64,000 nt of DNA from Ilex aquifolium (lineage: Eukaryota > Streptophyta > Magnoliopsida > Aquifoliales > Aquifoliaceae). Where the stretch lies: positions 24,952,811 through 25,016,810 of the forward strand of contig OX637403.1 in assembly GCA_951799425.1 (NCBI GenBank). Reading direction: 5' to 3'. Positions 11,501 to 21,530 of this stretch are shown here, one piece after another. Under the pieces are notes generated by a model. The model was not told the DNA's origin. It searched no databases and saw only the letters and a list, made by a program, of their open reading frames with translations. Positions within the stretch are counted from its first letter, which is position 1. Each line of letters begins with the position of its first letter. A program made the translations under genes and the position numbers.

Positions 11501-11808
11501 AATCCCAAATCGATGAAAACCTTGCATATCCAAAACCCTAAATCAGGTGAGGGCTTCAAAATTTGGTGCCCTAATCGTCTCGAAATAGCCTGGTGCTTCT
11601 CCGTCAGAGAAGAGAGAGAAAGGTGCCTGCTTGGGGGTTCGACTACATTGTCACGAGAATTCGGCTCCTCTGCGGTAGTTTTCTTTTCTTTTCTTTGTGA
11701 GTGATGGTTCCTAATCTTCCATGTTATTGTTTTTTTTTTTTTGATTAGATTTTTTTCTGGTTACAGCAGAGTAAAATTTTTTTTTTTTTTGACTAGATTT
11801 TTTTCTTA

Positions 11809-13158
11809 ATGACCAAGAAGTATAGGCCAAAAGTGGATACCCGTGAAAAAATGAAGAGGAAGAAGAGTTGTAATGATACTCCCTCTCGTCCCTCCTCGAA
11901 GAAGAAATGTAATCATCCTCCCTCTCCCTTCATTGATCCGTCCTCAAGAGTTAATCCCACCTCCACCAATCCAATTGATCCCACTGTTGATCCCACGTCC
12001 ACCAATCCAGTTGATCCCTCCTGCAATACATCAAGTTCACCCAACCCCAATCCCAATCCAACAAGTTCATCCAGCCCCAATCCAGCAAGTTCATCCAATG
12101 AAGACATATCTTTCTTCAATGATAATTGCAAACATCGGTATGATAACTGCTTTTATAATAGGCCTTTATTATTGGAAAGGGGTGTTTTACTGGATGAATT
12201 AAAAGAGGTAGGATGTGATGTTATTTTTGCTCTTCATCAGTGGAATTCTGCCGTTGATATTAAGAAGACAGATAAAGCCTATAATACATTGGTGAAGATA
12301 TTTTATTCTAGCATGCATGATATTGATAGGGGTGATTACAAGTTTAAGTCACTTGTGAGGAATGTGAGTTTTGAAGTAACCCCAGATTTAGTTTCAAAAA
12401 TTTTGGGAGTTCGCCAACCCTTCATTCCTAACCATACACTTACCTATCCATTCAAGAATTCTAATCACATACCTAAGTTGATAGATGTTTATACCGAAAT
12501 TGAGGGTATACCTAATAATTATAGTGAGAGTGTTAAGGATCCATTATTTTTTCAACAAGACCTTACTCCCAAATATAGGATGTTAAACCTTATAGTAGGG
12601 TACAATATTAGTCCAACAACACATACTGCTGATTTTGGACTTGATCGAGCTCATCTTCTCTATGCCATTGGAATGGGTATATGTATAAATCTACCTTGTT
12701 TAATACTTGATGAAATTATTTCGGGACAAGGTACGAAGGATAGGCGGAAATGTCTCCCATTCCCAATTTTGATTTCAAAGATTATGGAGGATTGTGGAGT
12801 TGTGATTCACTCAAGCGACATTTATTCCACTCCCATGAATCCAATTTATGGTGGGACAATAAAAAAGAGTTTGGGGCAAGGGAAGAAGAAGAAAGCTCAG
12901 CAACCACAAGTTGAAATCCAGAATGAAGTTGCAACTGAGGATAATATTGCAACCGAGGATGTCCCAAATTCTTCCATAGGTCCATTGGATGATCCTCCAT
13001 TGTCTATATTTAGACATTTGCTGATACGAATGGGCAGAAATATGGAGAAAATTGAAAAAGCTCAAAATGAAATAAACGAGTCTCTGAAGGGGATCGATAG
13101 TAGGTTGAGTAGAATTGAGTCTTTTTTTATGAAAAGCAAAGAAATAGCTAGGAAGTGA
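11809..13158 (+). CDS. Putative plant transposon protein (Transposase_32-like), 449 aa
   Basis: This is an intact single-exon frame. Residues 3-36 are basic with nuclear-signal-like clusters (KMKRKK, KKK). Residues 38-98 are a Pro/Ser/Thr/Asn-rich linker with DPTSTNP-type repeats. Residues 100-335 form the conserved region: R-N-V-S-F-E-V-T near 184, then 'N(L/I)xVxxNISPTTHTADFGLDRAHLLYAI' spread over 260-287, ending I-M-E-D-C-G-V near 326-332. That matches my memory of the 'putative plant transposon protein' family found in many plant repeats. Residues 410-440 look coiled-coil. Its biochemical role is not established. It faces the FAR1 transposase and lies between two motif arrays that abut each other at the other two loci, so those loci look like deletion derivatives lacking it. 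A LINE sits immediately after its stop codon and does not interrupt it. An upstream CT/T-rich tract (11.73-11.80 kb) could be leader sequence. Confidence 0.72.
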   Translation: MTKKYRPKVDTREKMKRKKSCNDTPSRPSSKKKCNHPPSPFIDPSSRVNPTSTNPIDPTVDPTSTNPVDPSCNTSSSPNPNPNPTSSSSPNPASSSNEDISFFNDNCKHRYDNCFYNRPLLLERGVLLDELKEVGCDVIFALHQWNSAVDIKKTDKAYNTLVKIFYSSMHDIDRGDYKFKSLVRNVSFEVTPDLVSKILGVRQPFIPNHTLTYPFKNSNHIPKLIDVYTEIEGIPNNYSESVKDPLFFQQDLTPKYRMLNLIVGYNISPTTHTADFGLDRAHLLYAIGMGICINLPCLILDEIISGQGTKDRRKCLPFPILISKIMEDCGVVIHSSDIYSTPMNPIYGGTIKKSLGQGKKKKAQQPQVEIQNEVATEDNIATEDVPNSSIGPLDDPPLSIFRHLLIRMGRNMEKIEKAQNEINESLKGIDSRLSRIESFFMKSKEIARK

Positions 13159-13646
13159 ATGGGGTGGCTGAGCAGTTGTGTGCAGTCTGCCTGTTTTGGG
13201 CTTTCTGTACTCAAGTAATGATTTTGAGCTTGGAGCTGGGGGTTTCAAGGTATGGTGCTATTTGTTCCAAGTCATGAAGCTGGATGGTGAGATGGTCTGC
13301 ATTGGACTGTGATGCTGGTGTGCTGTCTGCATTGGACTGCTATTCTGGCAGATTTTTGCATTTCAAGTGCTAGGAGCTGAGCTGTGAAGTCTGGTTTGGT
13401 CTGCAAGTATTAGGATGGTTGAAGCATCTCATAAGACACTTCTACATCAAAACAGCTGCCGTTTTGAAGACCTTGAGCTGGAAGCAGTATTTTTTCTTGT
13501 CAATAGGCTTTTACTTGTAATTAAAATTGGCTTTAACCATTGAAGGTTTAAAGCCAACTCATATGTTTAGAACTTTTTGTTCTTTTGCTTCCTGTAAATT
13601 TTCAATTTTGGAATAAAGTTTCCTTTTTCTTAAAAAAGAAAAAAAA
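13159..13646 (+). mobile_element. 5'-truncated LINE 3' end, 9-bp TSD
   Basis: A 488-bp insert ends in a polyadenylation-like AATAAAG and an interrupted A tail (13631-13646). It is flanked by AGGAAGTGA at 13150-13158 and 13647-13655. A partial duplicate of the same locus at 14077-14085 reads straight through AGGAAGTGACAATTA without the insert, which gives an empty site. It shares a GAAGGWTTAAAGCCAA segment with the LINE at 26063-26748 and, reversed, with 35687-36210. Confidence 0.82.
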
Positions 13647-13951
13647 AGGAAGTGACAATTATATGTAATTGTAGTTGTTGGTTGTTGATACTAGTGAAAT
13701 GTGATGAAACAAATTAATGCAATATGATATGTTCCTATACTTGAAAAATGTGCTTCTTATAAGATTTTGGGATTCTCACTCATGGTATTTCTACTTATAA
13801 AATCAATGACCAGTACTTGTCAATGTTGTGTGTTTGAGGTGCATAAAGATTTAGTGTGGTAATTAATGAAATAGTCATTTAGGGTGCTTGGTGCTTGTGA
13901 TGCATTGCAGTGATTAATATTCCAGCCCAGGATTAATATCATAAAGTTGAA

Positions 13952-14085
13952 ATATGGAGGAAATTGAAAATACTCAAAATGAAATAAAGGAGACTCAAAA
14001 TGAAATAAAAGAGTCTTGGATCGATAGTAGGTTGAATAGAATTGAGTTGTTTTTTATGAAAAGCAAAGAAATAGCTAGGAAGTGA
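13952..14085 (+). pseudogene. Duplicated tail of the 449-aa ORF
   Basis: This repeats the last ~40 codons of the ORF at 11809-13158 (N-M-E-E-I-E ... K-S-K-E-I-A-R-K-stop) with a short internal duplication of the TCAAAATGAAATAAA unit. It continues into the same 3' flank (GACAATTA...GCAATATGATATG). It has no start and is a local partial duplication. Confidence 0.8.
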
Positions 14086-14379
14086 CAATTAATGCAATAT
14101 GATATGTTTTTGTCAAAAATCTAAAATATCTTTGTTCTTTATACATAAAATGAGCATGGTAATGGTTGTGATGAGCATAGTTGTGGTAATTTAGTAGTAA
14201 GAATATAAATTCTTACCTTCATTTTACCTCTAAAAATACACTAAAAAATTTGTATTCTTACACCCTCTTTATACATAAAATGAGCAAGACCTTACACCCA
14301 AAAAAATTCTTTATACATAAAATAAGCAAGACCTTACACCCAAAGAAGTATTCTAAGTAAAGCAAGTAGTATTCTAACC

Positions 14380-15031
14380 CAAAATAATGGTAATATTAAC
14401 AAAAAAGTGGTAATCTTGCATCAAATAATAAGTAATCTTACCAAAAAATAGTGGTACACTTAACCTAATAAATGGTAATGTTAACCAAAATAGTGGTAAT
14501 GTTAACCATAAAAGTTGTAATCTTAACTTAGTAATGTTAACCGAAAAATTGGTAATATTAACAATAAAAGTGGTACTCTTAACCAAAACAGTGGTAATGT
14601 TAACCAAAAAAGTGGTACTCTTAAACAGTGGTAATGTTAACCAAAAAAGTGGTAATATTACCCAAAAAAGTGGTAATATTAACCAAAACGGTGGTAATGT
14701 TACCCAAAAAAATGGTACTCTTAACCAAAATATGGTAATATTAACCAAAAAAGTGGTACTCCTAATAAAAATGTTAATGTTAACCAAAAAGTGGTAATAT
14801 TTCCCTCAAACGTGGTAATCTAACCTCAAATAATTGGTAATCATACCAAAAAAGTAGTACTCTTACCAAATTAAAGTGATAATGTTACACCTAAAAAGTT
14901 GTATTCAAACCCAAAAAGTTATAATGTTAAAAAAAAAAAATGATACGTTTACCTCAACAGTGTTAATCTTTACCTCAAAAAGTGGTAATATTCTCAAAAA
15001 AATTGTAATCTAACCCAAAAAACGTGATAAT
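14380..15031 (+). repeat. ~21-bp GGTAATRTTAACC tandem array, copy A
   Basis: About 25-30 degenerate units read GGTAATRTTAACC or GGTACTCTTAACC, each followed by AAAAAAGT, giving a period close to 21 bp. The 13-bp core is almost palindromic. Units decay toward the right, where TTAACC becomes CTTACC. The array is open on both strands (NQKSGNVNQ-type and LVNITT-type translations), which is a by-product of the repeat and not a gene. Confidence 0.88.
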
Positions 15032-15447
15032 ATTGCCTCAAAAGATTGGTAATCTTACCAAAAATAGTGGTATTCCAACCAAATAACAATACTAAAGTTA
15101 CACCCAAAAAATTGTATTCTATATATATAAAATGAGCTTGGTTCTTGTGGAAATGCAAAATTCCTATAGGGAAGGAAATGCAGTTGCAGACTCTTTGGCC
15201 AACCAAGGAGTCTGTGACAATGCTTCTCACACTCATTTTATTGCCTCAAAATATTGGTAATCTTACCAAAAATAGTGGTATTCCAACCAAATAACAATAC
15301 TAAAGTTACACCCAAAAAATTGTATTCTATATATATAAAATGAGCTTGGTTCTTGTGGAAATGCAAAATTCCTATAGGGAAGGAAATGCAGTTGCAGACT
15401 CTTTGGCCAACCAAGGAGTCTGTGACAATGTTTCTCACACTCATACA
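15032..15447 (+). repeat. 208-bp tandem duplication carrying an RNase H (LINE) fragment
   Basis: Two nearly identical 208-bp units (15032-15239 and 15240-15447) each start with array-type sequence (TTGGTAATCTTACC). Each ends with a coding remnant reading Y-R-E-G-N-A-V-A-D-S-L-A-N-Q-G, the last conserved block of the RNase H domain carried by plant LINEs. The fragment is too short to function. It appears to have been captured next to the array and then duplicated with it. Confidence 0.75.
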
Positions 15448-16195
15448 TCCCCTTTCACTCTCAATCTACATACGAGACAACTTTTACTGCAAGATCAATG
15501 ACAAATTAAATCGCTGCGGTCTAAGATTAAAGTTCTATGATAGATTCATCGTTAAATTAAATCTAACAAATTGGATTTTATGATGCAGCATACAAATAAG
15601 CAGTTCAGGATACAGTCAATTTTCATAGTTTTTTTGTGTCGCCAAGCAATGGCTGAAGCGAACCATCTATTTATGCTGCTATTGTCAATATGAGAACCAT
15701 ATTTATGTGGGAATGCACAATAAAACATATTTCGTCCGGCATTGGTGCATGAAAAATCATGCCTATGGCTTAGTATATTATAATAACTCATAATAGTAGA
15801 AATTAACAAGCAACACTCACCAAACCAACAAAAAAGCGCACCGCAACTTGTCCGGTCCGTACAACAGTATATTGCATCCATGTTCTTTGAACACCCATTC
15901 GGCATTTAAAATTGTTTGCAGTAGAGACAACACAAATGAAGAGATCTAGTTGTCTTTGAGGAAAGAGTGGAGGTGATTAAAGAGCTTCTAAGTCAATTAT
16001 ATGCTCTAAATCCTCTGATGCCAGTAATCCACTGGCCACGACATAAATTAATTTTGTGTCTCCTCAAATCCTTACTTAACTAACAAGCCATGGCTCCAAA
16101 CTCTGAACAGAAACACAGCAAAAGTTGACAACCAAATTCAAACAAACTTGCAACAGCTATAAAAATTCTCAAACTCAAAACAAAAATGAGAGAAA
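15448..16195. other. Unassigned stretch between array and captured exon
   Basis: A 117-codon minus frame (15552-15905) contains C-T-N-A-G-R-N-M-F-Y-C, faintly like a GRF-type zinc finger (NPGRxFYxC). It lacks a clear second Cys pair, so I do not call it. The rest (15.91-16.19 kb) shows no recognisable domain. Confidence 0.3.
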
Positions 16196-16199
16196 TTAC

Positions 16200-16349
16200 T
16201 TCACGGAATGCAAATGAGGTTATGTGCTTTCCATCAACTGTTGTCTGGATGCCCTCCGATCCCACTATTGCAACAGATAGATAACCTTGCTTAAAAGGAA
16301 AATATCTTTTGGGTTTAGATCCATCCTGAATCATAGGAAATTTCATAGA
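16200..16349 (-). pseudogene. Captured exon of a Gal-lectin-type hydroxyproline O-/beta-1,3-galactosyltransferase
   Basis: The minus frame reads K-Q-G-Y-L-S-V-A, then V-G-S-E-G-I-Q-T-T-V-D-G-K-H, then T-S-F-A-F-R-E. This is a hallmark of the galectin-like domain of plant GALT enzymes, which add galactose to arabinogalactan proteins in the Golgi. The exon ends in a consensus donor (GAA|GTAATT, donor at 16199-16195). The glycosyltransferase domain and all other exons are absent, so this is a host gene fragment about 0.9 kb from the 3' end of a MULE transposase. That position is expected of Pack-MULE-style capture (inference). Retention of the intron border argues for DNA-level rather than RNA-mediated capture. 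Confidence 0.72.
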
Positions 16350-16489
16350 GATATTGAAATGTCTGCCAACAGTGTAATTACTAGACTTTTATATAAGCTC
16401 TTGCGCAATATTTAGATATGCAATATTTACATGGAATTACTATACTTTTAAACCACAGGAGGTTAAATATAATGACGACACAACTTCTC

Positions 16490-17320
16490 ATGGACAACTA
16501 TTTCTTGCAGCTCATTCAGCTGCTTTTCTCAGCTGGCCTCCATCTCTCAGCTTTTGCTCGCAGCCCATTTAAAGCATTGTTTACATTTCTAGGCAGCTGT
16601 TTTTTTTTTTGGAATGCTGAAATGCTCAAAATAGCTGCTACTGAAATGTGCTGGAATGCTCAAAATAGCTGCTAAACATTGCTCATCTTGGCTCTCTTAG
16701 CTACTGTTCACGTGACTGTTCAGCATTCCAGCACATTTAAGTAACTGGTTTCATGGTTAGGAAATTATTTTTTGTTTTTCCATGTAAAATCATGCATTAG
16801 AATTTTTAATTCCTTATCACATTGTAATTAGATTGCATCGAGGGTAAGGTAAATACGTCGCCCTAGCTAGGTTTAATTTAATTTTTAATCAATAAATTCT
16901 CTCGCAAGTTCTCCAAAAAAAAAATAAGTGTATATCTAAGTGAAAAAAAAAACTTGGAATGGAGAATGTAAATTAAACCTTTTCATTCAAAGTTGCAAAA
17001 AAATTAAAATTTCATCAACCCATCTTGCTCCATGATCTTGGTGCCCACTGTGATAATAGCATAAATTGATGGTTAGATGACAATGGTGAAAAAACAAAAT
17101 TTGTGGGATAAAATTTGTAATTTTTGTAATTACCTCCATATTACTGAAACTAGTGTTGATGTACTGTCATTGAATGGTAGAATCAAAGCTTGACATTCCA
17201 TCCTAAAATAACAAGGAATGAGTACATATGAAAAAAAATATATAAACATCCAAAGAGTATTATATGAACCTGATAGTTGAGGATACCCTCGTTGACAAAG
17301 GGAATGTAACGGTCATCCTC
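16490..17320 (-). repeat. 3' flank and 3' end of the FAR1 transposase gene, copy 1
   Basis: This segment (including CTGGCCTCCATCTCTCAGC near 16542, the TGCATCGAGGGTAAGGTAAA block near 16834 and the end of the coding exon at 17270-17320) recurs collinearly at 34.98-35.69 kb. A short minus-strand exon with GT/AG-like borders may lie at about 17.13-17.21 kb, making part of this a 3'UTR. In 16600-16735 there are inverted TGCTGGAATGCT / AGCATTCCAGCA segments able to form a stem. Confidence 0.7.
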
Positions 17321-19117
17321 TTTCAATGATGGCATAGATTGTTGCGATCCACCATGCTGTGAAAAAGACATGTGGGGTGGTTGGTCTGATCCACTAAGTT
17401 GTGAAAAAGGAATGTCCCGTGGTGGCTGTGATCCAACTGGTTGTGAAAAAGGCATGTCTTCGAATGGATCATTGGATTGAGATATCAAGAGTGGACATTT
17501 TCTAACTGTATGGCCAGTGCCCCTGCATTTACTACATCTTCGCGGGTTGATTAGAATATTCTTTTGTGCACGACTATGATTACCCTTGGTTTTCACAATC
17601 TTTGGATCATTCACACCGAATTGTGTATTCATCACATTTGCATCGTGCTTGCCAAGTGACTCATGATGGGCTTTTAGAAGAGAAGTTCTTTGTTGCACCA
17701 TACTCCTCAGGTCATTTGAGTCTGAGAGCGACTGTGAAGCGTAATAACACATGTGGCTACACATTGACATAAGTCCAGCATAACGTGTAGGAATTGACAC
17801 ATTCGGCTGCGCATTACCACATTCGTGTGCACATTTATACCTAGATTTTGCTTTAATGGTCCACCTGTCCATCACCATGGTATGAGGAAACTCTTGTATG
17901 TGTTCATACTTCATGACCGCGATCATGTGAGAGCATGGAATCCCAAAAGACTCAAATTTCATGCAATTGCATTTAAACTCATCAATTTGAGGATAATATT
18001 GCACAATCCACCGTGATTCTGGTTTTGTGAATCGAGACAAATAGTAACTCCGATGACTTTCAATCTCGATCTTATCCACTACAAAAAATATAGCTTCTTC
18101 TCGTATCTTATCACGGACCTTGAAGAAAATCTTTCTGGTAAATAGAGCACCAGCATGCTCCTCTAAGCATCTCAGTGCTGTCTGCATCACTGGCCTAGAA
18201 TGTTCCGACTCAAAGTCATCATTAGCCTCACACTCCCTGATCCTTGCCAAGCCCCTGTCATAATGCCGAACAAACTCGAATAATCGTTGGCTTGTTTTTC
18301 GAAAGCGTTTCAGGTACGCATTCATACTCTCCGATCGTTGGGTGCTTTTTAAGCCGACAAAAAATTTTCCTCGCAAGTACGCTTCGGCCCATTTGAATTG
18401 CTTTGCATAAACTTCCGCTATCCAATTGTTTGTCTCCAATCCAAATGATTCGACCATTGATTTCCACTCATTTTCAAATTCTTCCGGAGTACATCGAGCA
18501 CACATGCACCTCTTGAATGCATTAACAAAATTTTCAGCATTTATATTTGTGAAAACGTTTCTTGACAAATGCCATCTACATAAGCGATGCGTCGCTTGAG
18601 GAAATACTCTTTCAATTGCATCAGCCATTGCTTTATCTCCATCAGTAATAACAGATACAGGCATCTTGTTTTCCATTGCATGAAGAAAGGTATTCAATAC
18701 CCACACATATGTATCAATCGTCTCGTCTGAAAGTAATGCGCACCCAAAGATAGTTGTAGCGTTGTGGTGGTTGACACCCGCAAATATCACAAAAGGCTTC
18801 TTATATGCATTCGTTCGATATGTAGTATCAAACGTCATCACCTCACCAAAGCACTTGTAATCTAGTTGAGATGTCGAATCAGCCCAAAACAAGCAATTCA
18901 ACGAATTGTCATTGGCGACAGAATACTTGAAATAGAATTGCGGGTCCAACTCTTCCTTCGCGCTCAAGTAGGCTAATGCGCCATCTGCATCACCGTCTCT
19001 CAACTCCTCTCTACGGTAGGATGTCATGTCATTGTAGAGATCCTTTGTGGTAAACCCAACATTTTGATATCCTCCAGATTGTTGCAACATGAAATCCCTA
19101 ATATGACTTGTACGCAT
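17183..19117 (-). CDS. MULE transposase, DDE + SWIM + CCHC part (FAR1/FHY3 type)
   Basis: This is the main exon of a Mutator-like transposase, which cuts and pastes its own element in the nucleus. Numbering in this 644-aa frame: first catalytic Asp in F-D-T-T-Y-R-T-N (D97), second in I-T-D-G-D (D159), the C-x2-H motif C180-R-W-H183, and the third acidic residue probably E263 in T-Q-R-S-E-S-M-N. A SWIM zinc finger follows (C383, C385, C395, H397). A CX2CX4HX4C knuckle lies at C528-C541, then three PFSQ-type repeats (555-595). Coding probably ends at a donor after N-Y-Q (residue 616, about 17270), so the last 28 residues are intron read-through. The N-terminal FAR1 DNA-binding domain lies in the overlapping frame 19024-19722. 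A single one-base shift at about 19125-19136 separates them. Apart from that the domains look intact, so the copy is young or was recently active. Confidence 0.9.
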   Translation of the reverse strand: MRTSHIRDFMLQQSGGYQNVGFTTKDLYNDMTSYRREELRDGDADGALAYLSAKEELDPQFYFKYSVANDNSLNCLFWADSTSQLDYKCFGEVMTFDTTYRTNAYKKPFVIFAGVNHHNATTIFGCALLSDETIDTYVWVLNTFLHAMENKMPVSVITDGDKAMADAIERVFPQATHRLCRWHLSRNVFTNINAENFVNAFKRCMCARCTPEEFENEWKSMVESFGLETNNWIAEVYAKQFKWAEAYLRGKFFVGLKSTQRSESMNAYLKRFRKTSQRLFEFVRHYDRGLARIRECEANDDFESEHSRPVMQTALRCLEEHAGALFTRKIFFKVRDKIREEAIFFVVDKIEIESHRSYYLSRFTKPESRWIVQYYPQIDEFKCNCMKFESFGIPCSHMIAVMKYEHIQEFPHTMVMDRWTIKAKSRYKCAHECGNAQPNVSIPTRYAGLMSMCSHMCYYASQSLSDSNDLRSMVQQRTSLLKAHHESLGKHDANVMNTQFGVNDPKIVKTKGNHSRAQKNILINPRRCSKCRGTGHTVRKCPLLISQSNDPFEDMPFSQPVGSQPPRDIPFSQLSGSDQPPHMSFSQHGGSQQSMPSLKEDDRYIPFVNEGILNYQVHIILFGCLYIFFHMYSFLVILGWNVKL

Positions 19118-19722
19118 ACCAACATTCGCAATGATATAGCTTGTGCTCTATCGGGGCTCTTAACATGCCGGTGTGAGCGGAGAAATGGAACACCACGTTG
19201 TGGAACCAATTCATGGTTGTGGTCCATTACAAACTCTTTTACAACCCATTTTTGTGTCTTCCTATCAAACTTCACTCGAAATGTTGCCTTGCATCCAAGT
19301 CGTGTTAACCCTCGTGGTTCCCTTGATCGCTCTACGCGTTCTGCATTCTTTGCCGACCGATACCCTTCTCTCGAACAAACCCACCGTCTTGAAATTGGCA
19401 TGTTGTTCTTGTCATGCTTTAGGTCATCCTTACGAACACTGAAACCTGCATATCTACCATATGTGTTATAAAATTGTCCGGCATCTTCATGTGATATAAA
19501 TGTCATTGCAAGGACTTCTGTAGATGTTAAATCTTCCCTCATTGCAATGTCTTCAATTGATGTTAACTCATCCTTGCTTGCAATGGCTTCATTGGATGCT
19601 AACTCATCCTTTCTTTTCTGATGGAAGTCCATGTTCTGATATTCATCATTTTCAAAATCATGCAATATGTCATCTGCTATATCACTATTTAAGTCTACAA
19701 GAACCTGCTTTCCTTTTTCCAT
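19024..19722 (-). CDS. N-terminal FAR1 DNA-binding domain of the same transposase
   Basis: This 232-aa frame starts M-E-K-G-K-Q-V-L-V-D. It holds three 12-residue DELTSxEDIA-type repeats (38-72). The FAR1 zinc-binding module runs about 78-172: F-Y-N-T-Y near 84, W-V-C-S-R-E-G (C116), G-C-K-A (C144) and D-H-N-H (H168/H170). This WRKY-GCM1-fold domain binds DNA in FHY3/FAR1 and related MULE transposases. After about residue 197 the frame leaves the conserved sequence. The continuation (I-R-D-F-M-L-Q-Q) is in the frame of 17183-19117, so one base has been lost or gained near 19125-19136. I treat the two frames as one frameshifted gene. The 19.73-20.05 kb region upstream may hold a 5'UTR intron, but no TATA is convincing. 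Confidence 0.88.
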   Translation of the reverse strand: MEKGKQVLVDLNSDIADDILHDFENDEYQNMDFHQKRKDELASNEAIASKDELTSIEDIAMREDLTSTEVLAMTFISHEDAGQFYNTYGRYAGFSVRKDDLKHDKNNMPISRRWVCSREGYRSAKNAERVERSREPRGLTRLGCKATFRVKFDRKTQKWVVKEFVMDHNHELVPQRGVPFLRSHRHVKSPDRAQAISLRMLVCVQVILGISCCNNLEDIKMLGLPQRISTMT

Positions 19723-19737
19723 TTGTGTCGATTATAC

Positions 19738-20570
19738 CTAAGCACAAATAATTAACAATCTCATATTTAAGAAATGACTACTATTTCTACCTATCAAAAT
19801 AAGAAGATAAGAGTTGTGGACATAACACAACTAATAACAAACATCTACGGAGAAAAGATCGTTAAATACTTACCTTGTTTGATTTGAATCTTCCAATACC
19901 TTGCATTCCACTTAATTGAATGGATGATCAAGAAAAGATCGTTAAATATGTTGGATTGAAGTTAGATGGGTGATGAAATAATGGAGATTTTAAGAGTGAT
20001 GAAGAAACGCAGGCTATAATTGGTGATTGACTTCAGTTTGTTATTGTGTTAAGAAAATCATAGTAGTTGGAACAGTGGTTTTACATTTACTTCACAATTA
20101 AATGCCATTTATTACACACAACTTATATTACCTACTTAAAAACATATTTTTTTTACAACTATTATGTCAAAATTAGAACATCTTGGGCGGATTGCAAATG
20201 TTGGGTGATGTTCAAAGATGTGCAGTATATTATAATCATTGTATTCTTATGTTCATAACATGTTAATTTTAAAATATTGTCATACATAACTTTTTAATTT
20301 ATTATGGATTTTTTTATACAAAATGGACTTTAATAAAGGTTAAAAGTTAGATGAATTAAAATTTAGTATTCTATTTAATATAACTAAATTTTAGTTGGAT
20401 ATAATATAATCTAAAATTAGTCTTGATTTTATATTAAATTAAATAGAAATTTAGTTTTAAATTAAATAAATATTATTTCAATATTTCGAAATTAAATCTC
20501 ATTTTGTATACTTATAGTCCATTAATTTAAATAGCAATTTAGTGATTGTGTTGAAGCTGAATGTCCATTA
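19738..20570. other. 5' flank of the transposase gene, AT-rich
   Basis: This probably contains promoter and leader of the minus-strand transposase. No strong TATA/leader pair can be fixed. Two AAAAGATCGTTAAATA copies (19.86 and 19.93 kb) form a short direct repeat. No other feature is seen. Confidence 0.4.
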
Positions 20571-20574
20571 ATTG

Positions 20575-21530
20575 GATGATGTATGTTTTGGGGGTGGGAA
20601 ATGACATTCAACTTCCTATGTGTTTTACTATATTCAACTTCCTAGTTTTTGACTTCACAGAATTGAAAAAGTAAAGATCATTCAAGATTCTCTCCATTAT
20701 CGTTGTTTAAAAGTGGGAGTAGTAAGTTTAGCACATATTGGGGATAAGATTATCACTCTTTTTGGTTAATATTACAATTATTAAGGTAACAAAGTCACTA
20801 ATTTTTGGTTAATATTACAACTTAGGAATACGTTTACCACTTATTTGGTAAAGATTGTTACCTTTAAAATGGTAAGAACACAAATTAATCAAATATTAAA
20901 TAATTAAACATGTGATAAAATTGTCATACTTGTATGCTTTGGGGGTGGAGAATGACATTCAACTTCCTAGTTTTTGACTTCACATAATTGAAAAAGTAAA
21001 GATCATTCAAGATTCTCTCCATTATCGTTCTTTAAAAGTGGGACTAGTAAGTTTAGCACATATTGGAGGTAAGATTATCACTCTTTTGGTTAATATTACA
21101 ATTATTAAAATAACAAAGTCACTAATTTTTGGTTAATATTACAACCTTGGGGTACGTTTACCACTTATTTGGTAAAGATTGTTAACTTTCAAATGGTAAG
21201 AACACAAATTAATCAAATATTAAATAATTAAACATGTGATAAAATTGTTTGATGTATGCTTTGGGGGTGGAGAATGAGATTCAACTTCCTAGTTTTTGAC
21301 TTCACAGAATTGAAAAAGAAAAGATCATTCAAGATTCTCTCAATTATCGTTCTTTAAAAGTGGGACTAGTAAGTTTAGCACATATTGGGGACAAAATTAT
21401 CACTCTTTTGGTTAATATTACAATTATTAAGATAACAAAGTCACTAATTTTTGGTTAATATTACAACTTGGGGTACGTTTACCACTTATTTGGTAAAGAT
21501 TGTTACCTTTAAAATGGTAAGAACACATAA
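20575..21530. repeat. Three tandem copies of a ~320-bp unit with inverted array motif
   Basis: Units start at the GCTTTGGGGGTGG block near 20588, 20937 and 21259, and each ends AAAATGGTAAGAACACA. The first unit has an extra ~30 bp. Inside each unit TTGGTTAATATTACAA recurs two or three times, the reverse complement of the array-A motif. GGTACGTTTACCACTTATTTGGTAAAG follows, itself split over two blocks. The tract is non-coding. Being inverted relative to 14.38-15.03 kb with the transposase between, it could be the opposite subterminal region. Confidence 0.78.

Noticed and set aside
15552..15905. Possible GRF zinc-finger gene (minus)
   Set aside because: Only C-T-N-A-G-R-N-M-F-Y-C fits and the remaining Cys/His ligands are not in place. 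No start or exon structure.
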